Source: Paradevosia sp036499825 (GTDB lineage: Bacteria; Pseudomonadota; Alphaproteobacteria; Rhizobiales; Devosiaceae). From it: 64,000 nt of DNA. The translations under genes were made by a program, and so were the position numbers. Under the pieces are notes generated by a model. It did not search any database. It saw only the letters and a program-made list of their open reading frames with translations, and was not told the DNA's origin. Position 1 is the first letter of the stretch. The number at the start of each line of letters is the position of its first letter. Positions 1-8,816 of this stretch are shown here, piece by piece. The stretch lies in contig DASYCZ010000026.1 in the NCBI GenBank assembly GCA_036499825.1, forward strand, positions 930,001-994,000. Reading direction: 5' to 3'.

Positions 1-518
1 GCTTTCGCACCGTTGGGCGTGTGCTGGAGCCGTTCGTCAATGCGATGAACGCGACGCCGGGCGCGGCATTCATTCCGCTCATTATCGTGTGGTTCGGGCT
101 TTATACCGAGGCCAAGGTGGTTGTGGTCTGGAACGCCGCGGTCTTCCCCATCCTGATCAGTACCGCGGCGGGCATCGACAATAGCGACAACGATCTCGTC
201 GAAATGGGCAAATCGTTCGGCGCCTCGCGCGCCATGCTGTTCTGGCAGGTCATGGTGCCGAACGCGCTCCCGTCCATTCTCAGCGGCCTGCGGATCGGTG
301 CGGCGGTTGCGACGGTGGGGACGATCGTCTCCGAACTCTATATGGCCCAATCGGGCCTGGGCGGCCTCATCGCTGCCGCCGGCAACCGTTTCCAGATGGC
401 GCGATATTTCGCCGTGGTCATCGTGGTGATGGCGTTGGGCAGCCTGATTACCTGGTTGCTGCGCCTTGCCGAGAACCGCCTCAGCGGCTGGCGGGCATCC
501 CTGCGGGAGGCCAATTGA
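1..518 (+). CDS. ABC transporter permease, nitrate/sulfonate/taurine family (partial, 5' end missing)
   Basis: C-terminal part of an inner-membrane permease of the SsuC/TauC type. The reading frame is open to the left edge (frame from base 3), so the start lies outside the window; an internal GTG at 21 is not the start. The visible part carries the EAA-loop region (around VEMGKSFGASR), which docks the ATPase, and about three hydrophobic segments. The stop overlaps the ATG of the ATPase gene by one base (TGATG), so the two are translationally coupled. The downstream ATPase and binding protein complete an importer. Family is clear, substrate is not. Confidence 0.88.
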   Translation, partial: FRTVGRVLEPFVNAMNATPGAAFIPLIIVWFGLYTEAKVVVVWNAAVFPILISTAAGIDNSDNDLVEMGKSFGASRAMLFWQVMVPNALPSILSGLRIGAAVATVGTIVSELYMAQSGLGGLIAAAGNRFQMARYFAVVIVVMALGSLITWLLRLAENRLSGWRASLREAN

Positions 519-1324
519 TGGCTGACGGGACAATGATCTCGCTGCGCAACGTCGGGCGGGTGTTCAAGGACGGCCAGGTCCGGGCGCTGCAGAACATCAC
601 GTTCGACGTCCGGGACGGCGAATTCGTGAGCCTGGTGGGCCCGAGCGGCTGCGGGAAAACGACGTTGCTCCGTATCATCGATGGCCTGCTGAACGCCGAT
701 GAAGGCGAAGTGCTGGTCGGCGGCAGGCCGCCACATCCCGGTCCCGACCTGGCGATGGTGTTCCAGTCGGCGCGGCTGCTGCCATGGCGAACCGTCGTCC
801 GCAATATCGAGTTCGCGCTGGCCTTGCGCGGCATCCACAGCAAGGAGCGGCATGAGCGGGCGTTGGCGCTGCTCGCATCGGTCGGCCTCAGGGATTTCGC
901 CGATGCCTATCCGCATGAGCTGTCGGGCGGCATGCAACAACGCGTGGGACTGGCGCGGGCGCTTTCGGTCGAGCCCAAGGTCCTGCTGATGGACGAGCCC
1001 TTCGCGGCGCTCGATGCCATGACCCGCGAGACGCTGCGGCGCGATCTGCTGCAGGTCTGGGCGCGGCGACGGACGGCGGTGGTGTTCGTCACCCACGACA
1101 TCGACGAGGCGATCCTATTATCGCAACGCATCATCCTGTTGCGGCCGCGCCCGGGCCGGATCGACGAGATCGTCGAGGTCAACCTGCCTGAGAAACGCTG
1201 GGAGTACGATCCGCGAGCCCTGCCGGAATTCGCACGGCTGCGCGAGCACCTGTGGGAGCGTATCCGCAACATGGTGCGTGAAGGCGCCGAGCTTGAAGAA
1301 CTGGGCAGTACCCTGCCCGCGTGA
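518..1324 (+). CDS. ABC transporter ATP-binding protein, SsuB/TauB type
   Basis: Energises the permease encoded immediately upstream. The protein is 268 residues, of usual length. Walker A is GPSGCGKTT (41-49), the signature is LSGGMQQ (135-141), Walker B is VLLMDE (155-160), and an H-loop (VFVTHD) follows. I chose the ATG at 518 over the TTG at 515 because it overlaps the permease stop in the common TGATG arrangement. The PF in Walker B (DEPF) is typical of the nitrate/sulfonate/taurine group. Confidence 0.9.
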   Translation: MADGTMISLRNVGRVFKDGQVRALQNITFDVRDGEFVSLVGPSGCGKTTLLRIIDGLLNADEGEVLVGGRPPHPGPDLAMVFQSARLLPWRTVVRNIEFALALRGIHSKERHERALALLASVGLRDFADAYPHELSGGMQQRVGLARALSVEPKVLLMDEPFAALDAMTRETLRRDLLQVWARRRTAVVFVTHDIDEAILLSQRIILLRPRPGRIDEIVEVNLPEKRWEYDPRALPEFARLREHLWERIRNMVREGAELEELGSTLPA

Positions 1325-1507
1325 ACCAGTCTCCAGCGGCTGAATTTCCGATTTTCAAATGATGCTGATAGGATCTAGCACTGCGACATAGGCGATGGAT
1401 TTGTGCTAGGACACGCGAACAATGGCGGCCCTGCGAGGAGCGGCGCGGCCATCCCGCCAACTGATTCCGCAGCGTCAAAACCGCTCCTAGCCCTTGGGGA
1501 GGGTCCA

Positions 1508-2572
1508 ATGTTCATGAAGGCCATATCGCGCCGCCGCTCGCTTGCCGGGGCAGCGCTGGTTCTGTTGTCCACGAGCGTGCTGACACCGGCCTTTGCGCAG
1601 GAGACGGCGAAATCCGACGTGCTCGAGCTCAAGGTAGCCGTGGCGGATGCGAATGTGAATCCCGTCACCGACTCCGTGCTGAAGCTGGCGGACACTCTCG
1701 GCTATTACAAAAACCACGGCGTGCACGTTACCATCGTGGCGCTGGAAGGCACGCCGCAGGCGGTGGCCGCGCTGAATTCGGGGGCCGTGGATCTCGCCGA
1801 TATCGGCATCGACGCGGCGCTACGGCTCAGGGCCGACAATGACGTTGCGATCCGCGGCGTGGTGTCCGCAACGCTGGGGCCGCCCTATTTGATCGTTGCC
1901 AAATCGGATATCGCCAAGGCCGACAATCTGGTCGGCCGCACCTTTGCGATCGCCGATAACGGCAGCCTCGATCACAATCTGACGCAGCAGGTGCTGGCGA
2001 GCATGGGCGTGGCGCGGGATGGCCCGCGCTATGTGACCATCGGCGCGCCCGCCGCCCGCGTGCAGGCGCTTGCCGCCGGACAGGTGGATGCGACGACGGT
2101 GTCGTATGGATCGTTCCTGCCGATCTCCAACACGCCGGGCCTCGCCGTCATCGTTTCGCCCGAGGATTTTTTCAAGGCGGCCCCTATCCAGTCCAAATTC
2201 CTGGCCGGCCTGGAGCCGACCCTCAAGGACAAGCATGAAGCCATCCAGCGCTTCGTGGACGCCCTGGTCGATATTTCCCGCCACTACGACGGCGATGCTC
2301 CCGACTGGGTCAAGGCAATGACCAAGGCGCGTGATGACCTCAGCGAGGCCAACCTTACCGCCACCAGCAAATTCCTCGTCGACCGCTGGTGCGTGAATGG
2401 GTGCCTTAACGTCGATTACATCCAGAAGACCGCGGACTTCATCTATGCGGGTCCCGACTTCAAGGACGTGCGCGTCATTCCGGCCTCAGATGTGACCGAC
2501 GAATCCTTCGTCAAGGGTGCGATCGCCGATGTCGGTGCTTATAAAGACGGCGGCATCGACGCCCGCCCCTAG
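1508..2572 (+). CDS. ABC transporter substrate-binding protein, NMT1/SsuA-like
   Basis: Periplasmic binding protein for the importer encoded just upstream. The start is the ATG at 1508, placed after a purine-rich GGGGAGGG ribosome site; an upstream in-frame GTG at 1403 has no such site. It gives 354 residues. The N-terminus has a basic stretch (KAISRRRS), a hydrophobic core and an AFA|QE signal-peptidase site. The body resembles the NMT1/SsuA fold (TLGYYKNHGVHVTIVALEG; a segment about a gene product that is blind to substrate). A 183-base gap separates it from the ATPase gene, with no terminator seen. Confidence 0.85.
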   Translation: MFMKAISRRRSLAGAALVLLSTSVLTPAFAQETAKSDVLELKVAVADANVNPVTDSVLKLADTLGYYKNHGVHVTIVALEGTPQAVAALNSGAVDLADIGIDAALRLRADNDVAIRGVVSATLGPPYLIVAKSDIAKADNLVGRTFAIADNGSLDHNLTQQVLASMGVARDGPRYVTIGAPAARVQALAAGQVDATTVSYGSFLPISNTPGLAVIVSPEDFFKAAPIQSKFLAGLEPTLKDKHEAIQRFVDALVDISRHYDGDAPDWVKAMTKARDDLSEANLTATSKFLVDRWCVNGCLNVDYIQKTADFIYAGPDFKDVRVIPASDVTDESFVKGAIADVGAYKDGGIDARP

Positions 2573-2582
2573 GACCAGGCCT

Positions 2583-3770
2583 ATGCAAGCGATCAGCAAT
2601 CGGACAGCGGTCACCGGGATCGGCTGGACGGCGTTCACGAAATCGGCCGAGCGCTCCGTGCTCGGCCTCGCGACCGAGGCGAGCCTCAAGGCGGTGGCGG
2701 ACGCCGGGCTCGAGGTCAACGATATCGATGGCCTCGTGACCTTCTTCCACAACCAGGACACGGTGGCGCCGCGGCAGCTCGTCCAGGCCTTGGGACTGGA
2801 GGATTGCAGCTTCCAGGTGATGAGCGCGCTGGGCGGCGGCTGGGCTTGCGCCGCTATCGCCACGGCCTCGATGGCGATCCATGCTGGGTTGTGCAAGAAT
2901 GTGCTCGTCTATCGGGCAATGAAGGGGCGGAGCGAGCGCACCCTGCCCGCAAAGATTGCTCCGAGCGAGGACCAATGGTCCCGGCCGTTCGGCATTTCGC
3001 ACGCGGCCGCACGCTTCGGTCCACATGTGACGGCGCATATGGCGCGCTATGGAACGACCTCGGTCGATTTCGGCCATCTCGCGGTGACGCAGCGCAAGCA
3101 TGCCCGGCTGAACAGCAAGTCGATGATGACGGAAGCGATGACGCTGGAAGATCACCAGGCCTCACCCTGGCTGATCCATCCGTTCAGGCTGCTCGATTGC
3201 TGCATCCGCAGCGACGGGGCGGTCGCGATCGTGGTATCCGCCGCCGACAGGGCGCGCGACTCGCGCCACGGCCCGGTGCATATCCGCGCCGTAATGGGGG
3301 GAACGCTGACCAATCAGTTCGGCACGCTGCATGCCGACGGGCTGTGGGAACTCTACGCCAAGCGCGCTGCCGCAAAGCTCTATGAAGCCGGTGACCTGAC
3401 GCCCGCCGACGTCGACATGGCACAACTCTATGACCCGTTCACGGGCATCTGCCTGATGCACATGGAGGGCTTCGGCCTGGCGGCGCCCGGCGAGGCCGCT
3501 GCCCGTATCCGCGCCGGGGACATGGGACTCGACGGACCGATTCCGGTGAACACGCATGGCGGTCTGTTGTCGGAAGCCTATATGCACGGCCTCAATCACG
3601 TCATCGAGGCGGTGCAGCAATTGCGCCCCGGCGGGGTGACCGACGATTTCTGCGATCACCATCACCACGATTATGATCGTGCGCATTGCCGGCAGGTCCG
3701 CGACGCCGAGGTGGCGTTGGTCTGCGGCGAATGTGGCGACAGTTCCCTGCTCCTGACGGCAGACCGATGA
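2583..3770 (+). CDS. Thiolase-fold protein (SCP2-thiolase/Ltp2-like), acyl-CoA carbon-carbon lyase or thiolase
   Basis: 395 residues. The fold is that of thiolases: GLATEASLKAVADAG near residue 28, the AQLYDPFT stretch (280-287) and a C-terminal NTHGG (323-327). The place where classical thiolases have the nucleophilic Cys reads SALGGGWACAA (81-91), so the standard Cys is not obvious. Ltp2-type retro-aldolases also lack it and carry a YDxFT tyrosine, here Y283. Such proteins work with a DUF35 partner, and that gene follows with a 4-base overlap (ATGA). A His cluster (359-363) and CGEC (381-384) lie near the C-terminus. I infer cleavage or formation of a side-chain acyl-CoA; substrate unknown. 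Confidence 0.75.
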   Translation: MQAISNRTAVTGIGWTAFTKSAERSVLGLATEASLKAVADAGLEVNDIDGLVTFFHNQDTVAPRQLVQALGLEDCSFQVMSALGGGWACAAIATASMAIHAGLCKNVLVYRAMKGRSERTLPAKIAPSEDQWSRPFGISHAAARFGPHVTAHMARYGTTSVDFGHLAVTQRKHARLNSKSMMTEAMTLEDHQASPWLIHPFRLLDCCIRSDGAVAIVVSAADRARDSRHGPVHIRAVMGGTLTNQFGTLHADGLWELYAKRAAAKLYEAGDLTPADVDMAQLYDPFTGICLMHMEGFGLAAPGEAAARIRAGDMGLDGPIPVNTHGGLLSEAYMHGLNHVIEAVQQLRPGGVTDDFCDHHHHDYDRAHCRQVRDAEVALVCGECGDSSLLLTADR

Positions 3771-4204
3771 AACCAGCCCCCCTGCCCACACCCGATGCCG
3801 ATAGCGAGCCTTTCTGGGCCGCGTGCCGCGCCGGCCATCTTTCGGCGCAACGCTGCCCCGAATGCGAGCGCTTCCGTTGGCCGCCGATGGAATATTGCCC
3901 GTTCTGCCACACGCGTGGCGGGGACTGGGTCGCGTTGCCGGGCACCGGTACGGTGAGCTCCTTCGTCATCCCCCACCGGGCCTTCGATCCTGCCTTCGAG
4001 GACAGGGTGCCCTATATCATCGCGCATATCGCGCTCGATGGCGCCGAGGGTGTGACGATCATCAGCAATGTCGAAGCCGACCCGATCGATTCAATCGCAG
4101 TGGGACAGCGCGTCGTGGTGGAATTCGTCGACATGGGAACGGTGACGCTGCACCGGTTCCGACTGACCGACCCTATCGTATCCCAGGAGACCAAGCCCGA
4201 ATGA
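3767..4204 (+). CDS. Zn-ribbon/OB-fold protein (DUF35 family), partner of the thiolase-like protein
   Basis: 145 residues. The N-terminal rubredoxin-like zinc ribbon has two CxxC pairs (C30/C33 and C44/C47), followed by an OB-fold acyl-CoA-binding domain containing the family-typical GTGTVSSFVIPHRAF stretch. In known systems these proteins form hetero-complexes with thiolase or Ltp2-like subunits and hold the CoA substrate. Start and stop overlap both neighbours by four bases (ATGA), so the three proteins are probably made in matched amounts. Confidence 0.85.
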   Translation: MKPAPLPTPDADSEPFWAACRAGHLSAQRCPECERFRWPPMEYCPFCHTRGGDWVALPGTGTVSSFVIPHRAFDPAFEDRVPYIIAHIALDGAEGVTIISNVEADPIDSIAVGQRVVVEFVDMGTVTLHRFRLTDPIVSQETKPE

Positions 4205-5361
4205 CCGGACCACTGAGCGGAGTTCGCGTGCTCGATCTGACGCACGTCCTCAACGGGCCCTTCGCCACGATGCTGCTGGCGCATATGGGGGCCGAGGTGC
4301 TCAAGGTCGAGCATGGCGATGGCGACCGTTACCGGCATTCCTGGATGCCCCCCAATGCCGGGCGCGACGGCTATGAATCCCTGGCCGTCAACGCCAACAA
4401 GAAGTGCATCACGCTGAACCTCAAGCATCCCGAGGGACGGCAGATGTTCGAGCAGTTGCTCAAGCAATCGGACGTGCTGGTCGAGAACTTCGCGCTCGGG
4501 ACCATGGAGCGGCTGGGCCTGTCCTATGAGGAACTGAAGAAGATCAATCCGCGCATCATCTATGCGGTGGCGCGCGGGTTCGGCGATTCCGGTCCTTACG
4601 CCAACATGCGCGCCTTCGCGCCGACGGTAATGGCATCGGCCGGCTGGGTCGATGCGGCTTGGAAGTTCTCGGGACGCCCAGGAACCAAGGTGCTCGGTAT
4701 CGGCGACGAGGCGGCCGGCGTGTCGCTGGCGCTCGGCATCACGACGGCGCTCTATTCGCGGGAAAAGACCGGGGAAGGCACCAAGATCGAGATCTCGATG
4801 CAGGAGGCCATGCTCGGCTTCATGGTGAGCACGCTGCATACCCTGTTCGAGGGCAATCCGGTTGGTGGCCGCTATTTCGAATGCGCCGATGGCTATGTGA
4901 GCTTCCACCTGCCCGACTGGCCCGATGATTTATGGCGGGCGCTCACCACGTCACTCGGCCATGAAGAGGCGGCGAGCGATCCGCGTTTCATCGATATGAA
5001 AACCCGTCGCAAGAATTTCCCGCAAGTGCAGGAAATGGTGGCCGAAATGGTGCGCGGCCACACACGCGCCGAGCTCTGGGAAATCTTCCAGAAGCATCAG
5101 CTGGCGAGCAGCCCGGTGCTGTCGATCGGCGAGGTCGTCGAGAACGAGCACATCAAGGCACGCGGAGCTTTCGTCGAAGTCGAGCACCCGAAGGCCGGGG
5201 CGCTGAAATTGCTGCGCCCGTGGATCCGGTTCAGCGAGATGCCGACCGGGATCGACCATGCCGGCCCGGCAATCGGCGAGCACAATGCCAGCGTCTACAA
5301 GGAACTGCTCGGCATCGACGAAGGAAAGCTCGAACAGCTGAAGGCGGACGGCGCCATCTGA
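4201..5361 (+). CDS. CaiB/BaiF family (class III) CoA transferase
   Basis: 386 residues, usual length. It moves CoA between carboxylic acids through a mixed anhydride on an active-site Asp, most likely the Asp of GIGDEAAG (about residue 178). The N-terminal motif LSGVRVLDLTHVLNGPFATMLLAHMGAEVLKVE is diagnostic (split here only for reading: a Rossmann-like start followed by the GAEVxKVE strand). It overlaps the DUF35 gene by four bases. In this operon it is the obvious step that activates the imported acid as its CoA ester before the thiolase-like enzyme acts. Confidence 0.9.
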   Translation: MTGPLSGVRVLDLTHVLNGPFATMLLAHMGAEVLKVEHGDGDRYRHSWMPPNAGRDGYESLAVNANKKCITLNLKHPEGRQMFEQLLKQSDVLVENFALGTMERLGLSYEELKKINPRIIYAVARGFGDSGPYANMRAFAPTVMASAGWVDAAWKFSGRPGTKVLGIGDEAAGVSLALGITTALYSREKTGEGTKIEISMQEAMLGFMVSTLHTLFEGNPVGGRYFECADGYVSFHLPDWPDDLWRALTTSLGHEEAASDPRFIDMKTRRKNFPQVQEMVAEMVRGHTRAELWEIFQKHQLASSPVLSIGEVVENEHIKARGAFVEVEHPKAGALKLLRPWIRFSEMPTGIDHAGPAIGEHNASVYKELLGIDEGKLEQLKADGAI

Positions 5362-5377
5362 TCGTCGTCGCCTTGCC

Positions 5378-5761
5378 CTAGTCTCCGTCACTCCGCAGAT
5401 CATATGTGGCGCGCGCCTGGTCGATCGCCGCCAGATGATCGTACGCCCATTTGCCGAGCGCCAAGACCGGGCCGCTGAGTGACTGCCCGAGTTCGCTCAG
5501 CTCATACTGAACCTGCGGCGGCGTGGTCGGAAACGTTGTCCGGATCACCATGCCATCGCGTTCAAGCGATTTTAGCGTGCGGGTCAGCATCTGCTGGGAG
5601 ATGCCATCGACGGCGCGTTTGATGGCATTGAAGCGGCATGGACCGTGGCGCAGCACAGCGATGATCAAGACCGTCCATTTATCGCCGATGCGTGAAATCA
5701 CGGGAGTGACCCGACGGCAATTGCTGAGCACGTCACCTTCTTGCGCCGTAGTCACTTTCAT
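5378..5761 (-). CDS. HxlR-family winged-helix transcriptional regulator
   Basis: 127 residues from the ATG at 5761; a TTG at 5776 is an alternative. Typical HxlR features are an N-terminal Cys near residue 15 (SNCRRVTP), IGDKWTVLII, and the winged helix ISQQMLTRTLKSLERDGMV. Many members sense quinones or electrophiles through this Cys. The gene is divergent from an NAD(P)H:FMN reductase gene, the usual target of such regulators, and a TGACC-G-GGTCA palindrome lies between them. Confidence 0.9.
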   Translation of the reverse strand: MKVTTAQEGDVLSNCRRVTPVISRIGDKWTVLIIAVLRHGPCRFNAIKRAVDGISQQMLTRTLKSLERDGMVIRTTFPTTPPQVQYELSELGQSLSGPVLALGKWAYDHLAAIDQARATYDLRSDGD

Positions 5762-5817
5762 CTGCCCTAGTTCCAAAATTATGCGTTCTTGCGATCGTCA
5801 ATGATGGTCTCATATTG

Positions 5818-5828
5818 TGACCGGGTCA
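5818..5828. promoter_or_regulatory. Candidate HxlR operator, TGACC-G-GGTCA inverted repeat
   Basis: A perfect 5-bp inverted repeat with a one-base centre, flanked by TTG on the left and ACAA on the right. It lies in the gap between the divergent HxlR and FMN-reductase genes. Position and symmetry suggest the regulator's own binding site; this is inference. Confidence 0.45.
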
Positions 5829-5892
5829 ACAAAGTAGACCACCGCACGTCGTGCCCCGGGCACCTATATTTCAATCCGAATAGAGACCGACA

Positions 5893-6471
5893 ATGTCATT
5901 GCAACTGAACATCATCATCGGCAGCACACGTCCGGGCCGCGCGGGCCCTGTCATCGGCCAGTGGCTGAAGGACTTCGCTGGCGTCCACAGCAAGTTCGAC
6001 GTAGAGCTAGTCGACCTCGCTGATTTCAACCTGCCGCTGCTCGATGAGGCGGCGCATCCGGTGTTCCAGCAGTATGAGCACGAGCATACGCGCAACTGGA
6101 GCGCCAGTGTCGCTGCGGGTGATGCCTATGTGTTCGTCACGCCGGAATACGACTATTTCCCGCCTGCTTCGCTGATCAACGCCGTGCAGGTGGTGATGCG
6201 CGAATGGGCGCGAAAGCCCGCCGGTGTGGTCAGCTATGGGGGCATTTCAGGCGGCCTGCGCGCTTCGCAGGCGTTGCGGCAACTGATCACCAGCGTCAAC
6301 GTGCATCCCCTGCCGCAGGTCGTGCCGATTCCGACCTACGGCCAGTTCATCGGCGACGATGGCGCGTTCCGGCCCAACGAGCCGATGGCCGAAGGCACCA
6401 AGGGCATGCTCGATGAACTCTATGCCTGGGCCACGGCGCTCAAGGGAATGCGGACCGAGATCGCGGCGTAA
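5893..6471 (+). CDS. NADPH-dependent FMN reductase family protein (flavodoxin-fold quinone reductase)
   Basis: 192 residues. The N-terminal IIIGSTRPGRAGPVIG is the FMN phosphate loop of this family, and VTPEYDYFPPASLINAVQ is the conserved flavin-contact stretch (NAD(P)H:quinone reductase / azoreductase type). It is cytosolic and likely reduces quinones with two electrons, avoiding semiquinones. Control by the divergent HxlR regulator is likely. Its position beside an aromatic catabolic island may be meaningful, but no HpaR-type box is nearby. Confidence 0.88.
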   Translation: MSLQLNIIIGSTRPGRAGPVIGQWLKDFAGVHSKFDVELVDLADFNLPLLDEAAHPVFQQYEHEHTRNWSASVAAGDAYVFVTPEYDYFPPASLINAVQVVMREWARKPAGVVSYGGISGGLRASQALRQLITSVNVHPLPQVVPIPTYGQFIGDDGAFRPNEPMAEGTKGMLDELYAWATALKGMRTEIAA

Positions 6472-6477
6472 CGATGA

Positions 6478-6505
6478 GGCCGGCGCCCTGCTCTCGGTGC
6501 CGGCC
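6478..6505. terminator. Hairpin between convergent genes, possible bidirectional terminator
   Basis: GGCCGGCGCC (6478-6487) pairs with GGTGCCGGCC (6496-6505) with one G-U pair, leaving an 8-base loop. It sits between the convergent FMN reductase and AapM-like genes. There is no clear T-tract, so intrinsic termination is uncertain. Confidence 0.5.
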
Positions 6506-6511
6506 GCTCGG

Positions 6512-7591
6512 CTAACGCTGCTTGAGTTTGTTCTTGCGTTCGATGCTGGCGCTGATGCGGGACATGCTGAAGCAGATGACCCAGAAGACGATGGCGACGA
6601 AAAGATAGGCGGTAGCGCGGACCTGGTCGCCGACGAGCCATTCCGGATCGATGATACCTGCCTGCATGGTGCCGACGAACTCATAGACCCCGACGACGAT
6701 GACCAGCGACGTCTCTTTCACAATAGCGACCGAAACGTTCATGATCGCCGGCAATGAGGCCGTGAAGGTTTGCGGGATGATGATGTTGCGCGCGATCGGC
6801 CAACGGTGAAGTCCGAGGGCCGACGCCGCCTCGATCTGGCCCTTGGGGATGGTCTGCAGGCCGCCGCGGAAGACTTCGGCGAGCACGGCAGCGTTGAAGA
6901 GCGTATAGGCGATCAGCACGCGCGTCAGGCGGTCGATATCGACATCGGGGGGCACGAACAGCGGGAACAGCACGATGGCGACGAAGAGCAGCCCGATCAT
7001 GGGCAGGCAGCGCATCACGTCGATGAACCCACCGGCGAGCCAAGCGACGATTGGTATCGACGAGCGCCGGCCGAACGCCAGCAACAGGCCGAGCGGCAAG
7101 GCGGTGGAGATGGTCCACAGCGCTACGACGACGGTGAGCATCAGGCCGCCCCAAAGACGCGTCGGCACGAATGGCAGCCCGGGAATGCCGCCGTATAGCA
7201 ACAGCAATGCGGCGACGGCAAAGACGAACATGAAGCCGGCTGCACGCATGATGCTGCCGCGCCGGTTGACCCGGAGATAGACGAGCAGCATGGCAACGGC
7301 GAGAAGGACCGTCGCGATGACGCGCCAGCGCTCGGCGGGGGGATAATCGCCAAACACGATCTGGCCGAAACGCAGCCGGACGAAAACCCAGCAGGCAGCG
7401 TTGATGCCGCGGCAGGCTTCACCGGAGTCCCCGGCCCAGACGGCATTGACCAACGTCCAGCTGATAAACCCCGGGACGGTCAACGCCAGCCCTGCGAGGA
7501 TTATCAACGTGACAACGGCGTTGAAGGGCGTGCCGAAGCAGCTCTTCAGAAAGCCAAGCAAGGGATTGGTCAGGGGCGGCTTGCTCGACAT
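6512..7591 (-). CDS. aapM: General amino-acid ABC transporter permease, AapM/BztC type
   Basis: 359 residues, multi-pass inner-membrane protein. The EAA loop is GQIEAASALGLHRWPIARNIIIPQ in two stretches, as in the polar amino-acid (His/Glu/Gln/Arg) permease family. The long N-terminal region with extra membrane segments before the permease core is characteristic of AapM rather than of short GlnP-type permeases. It is the last gene of the operon aminotransferase-aapJ-aapQ-aapM, six bases after aapQ. The ATPase subunit is not here; it is encoded at 24790-25548. Confidence 0.88.
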   Translation of the reverse strand: MSSKPPLTNPLLGFLKSCFGTPFNAVVTLIILAGLALTVPGFISWTLVNAVWAGDSGEACRGINAACWVFVRLRFGQIVFGDYPPAERWRVIATVLLAVAMLLVYLRVNRRGSIMRAAGFMFVFAVAALLLLYGGIPGLPFVPTRLWGGLMLTVVVALWTISTALPLGLLLAFGRRSSIPIVAWLAGGFIDVMRCLPMIGLLFVAIVLFPLFVPPDVDIDRLTRVLIAYTLFNAAVLAEVFRGGLQTIPKGQIEAASALGLHRWPIARNIIIPQTFTASLPAIMNVSVAIVKETSLVIVVGVYEFVGTMQAGIIDPEWLVGDQVRATAYLFVAIVFWVICFSMSRISASIERKNKLKQR

Positions 7592-7597
7592 GGTGGC

Positions 7598-8806
7598 TCA
7601 GCGCTCCCTGATCTGCACGCGGCGGTTGAAGTAGTTGGTGGCGGCGGCGATGCCGAGCCCCAGCACCAGATAGGCGAGCATGGTGATGACCATGATCTCG
7701 ATGGGCTGCGACGTCTGCGCCAAAGCCGTGCCGGCGAAAACCAGCATGAGGTCCGGATAGGCGATGGCGGCGCCCAGGGAGGTCGCCTTCAGCAATTGCA
7801 TATACTGCGTGCTCAGCGGCGGAATGATCGCGCGAAGCGCCTGCGGCACGGTAATCTTGGAATAGATCTGAAAATGCTTCAGGCCGAGCGCGGTGGCAGC
7901 CTCGGTCTGGCCCTTGGCGACGGACTGGATGCCGCCGCGCACCAGCTCGGCGATGAAGGCTGCGTTGTAAATCGTCAGCGCCAGGATCATGGCGGCGAAT
8001 TCCGGGTTCATCGACATGCCGCCCGCAACGTTAAAGCCCTTGGGCGTCGGCATATCGAGCGTAAATGGCGCGCCGAGAACGAGCCACACAAGCGCGGGCA
8101 GCAGTACGGTCGCGGCTGGGCCGAGCCAGCGCAGCGGCGTCGTGTGCCCTGTGGCGAGACGATGGCGATGCGCGCGGCGGCCGGCAAACCACCAGATGGC
8201 GAGACCGACGACGAGCGCAATGCCGAAAGCGGCGCAGGATTGCTGCGGGATCGGTGACGGCGCGAAAACGCCGCGACGGTTGAGATAGATATCGCCCGGC
8301 AACACGATACTCTGGCGGACGATGGGCAGCGTCGCCAGCGTTGCGAAGTACCAGTAGAAGAGCTGCAAAAGCAGCGGAATGTTGCGGATGACGTTGACGT
8401 AAGCGGTGGCCACAAAGGCCAGCAATGGGTTCGACGACAGCCGGCAGAGACCGATGATCAGGCCCAGCAACGTCGACAGCACCATGCAGATGAGCGCCAG
8501 CGCGACGGTATTGAGCAGCGCGACGAGGAAGACCGTGGCATAGGTCGAGGTCTCGTCATAAGGGATGAAGTGCTGCGAGATATCGAAATGCGCGGTGAGG
8601 CCAAGGAAGCCGAGGCCGGAATGGATGCCGAGGCGATCCATGTTGGCGAGCGTGTTGTGGACGATATAGTAGAAGAACGCCGCGATCACGAGCAGGACGA
8701 GAACCTGCAGAGCGAACTGGCGCCACGCCCACTTCTTGCGAAAGGGGGTGGCCGACCGGTTGGCCGGCACACCCCTCAGTTCAGCACTCGAGTCGTTTGC
8801 TGACAT
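7598..8806 (-). CDS. aapQ: General amino-acid ABC transporter permease, AapQ/BztB type
   Basis: 402 residues. It has an N-terminal membrane segment after a polar tail, a long periplasmic insert and a C-terminal permease core with EAA loop GQTEAATALGLKHFQIY. Length and insert match AapQ/BztB. It pairs with AapM as a heterodimeric channel. It starts 10 bases downstream of aapJ. In the Aap family specificity is broad for L-amino acids; here the genetic setting points to aromatic amino acids. Confidence 0.88.
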   Translation of the reverse strand: MSANDSSAELRGVPANRSATPFRKKWAWRQFALQVLVLLVIAAFFYYIVHNTLANMDRLGIHSGLGFLGLTAHFDISQHFIPYDETSTYATVFLVALLNTVALALICMVLSTLLGLIIGLCRLSSNPLLAFVATAYVNVIRNIPLLLQLFYWYFATLATLPIVRQSIVLPGDIYLNRRGVFAPSPIPQQSCAAFGIALVVGLAIWWFAGRRAHRHRLATGHTTPLRWLGPAATVLLPALVWLVLGAPFTLDMPTPKGFNVAGGMSMNPEFAAMILALTIYNAAFIAELVRGGIQSVAKGQTEAATALGLKHFQIYSKITVPQALRAIIPPLSTQYMQLLKATSLGAAIAYPDLMLVFAGTALAQTSQPIEIMVITMLAYLVLGLGIAAATNYFNRRVQIRER

Positions 8807-8816
8807 AACCGGCCGA

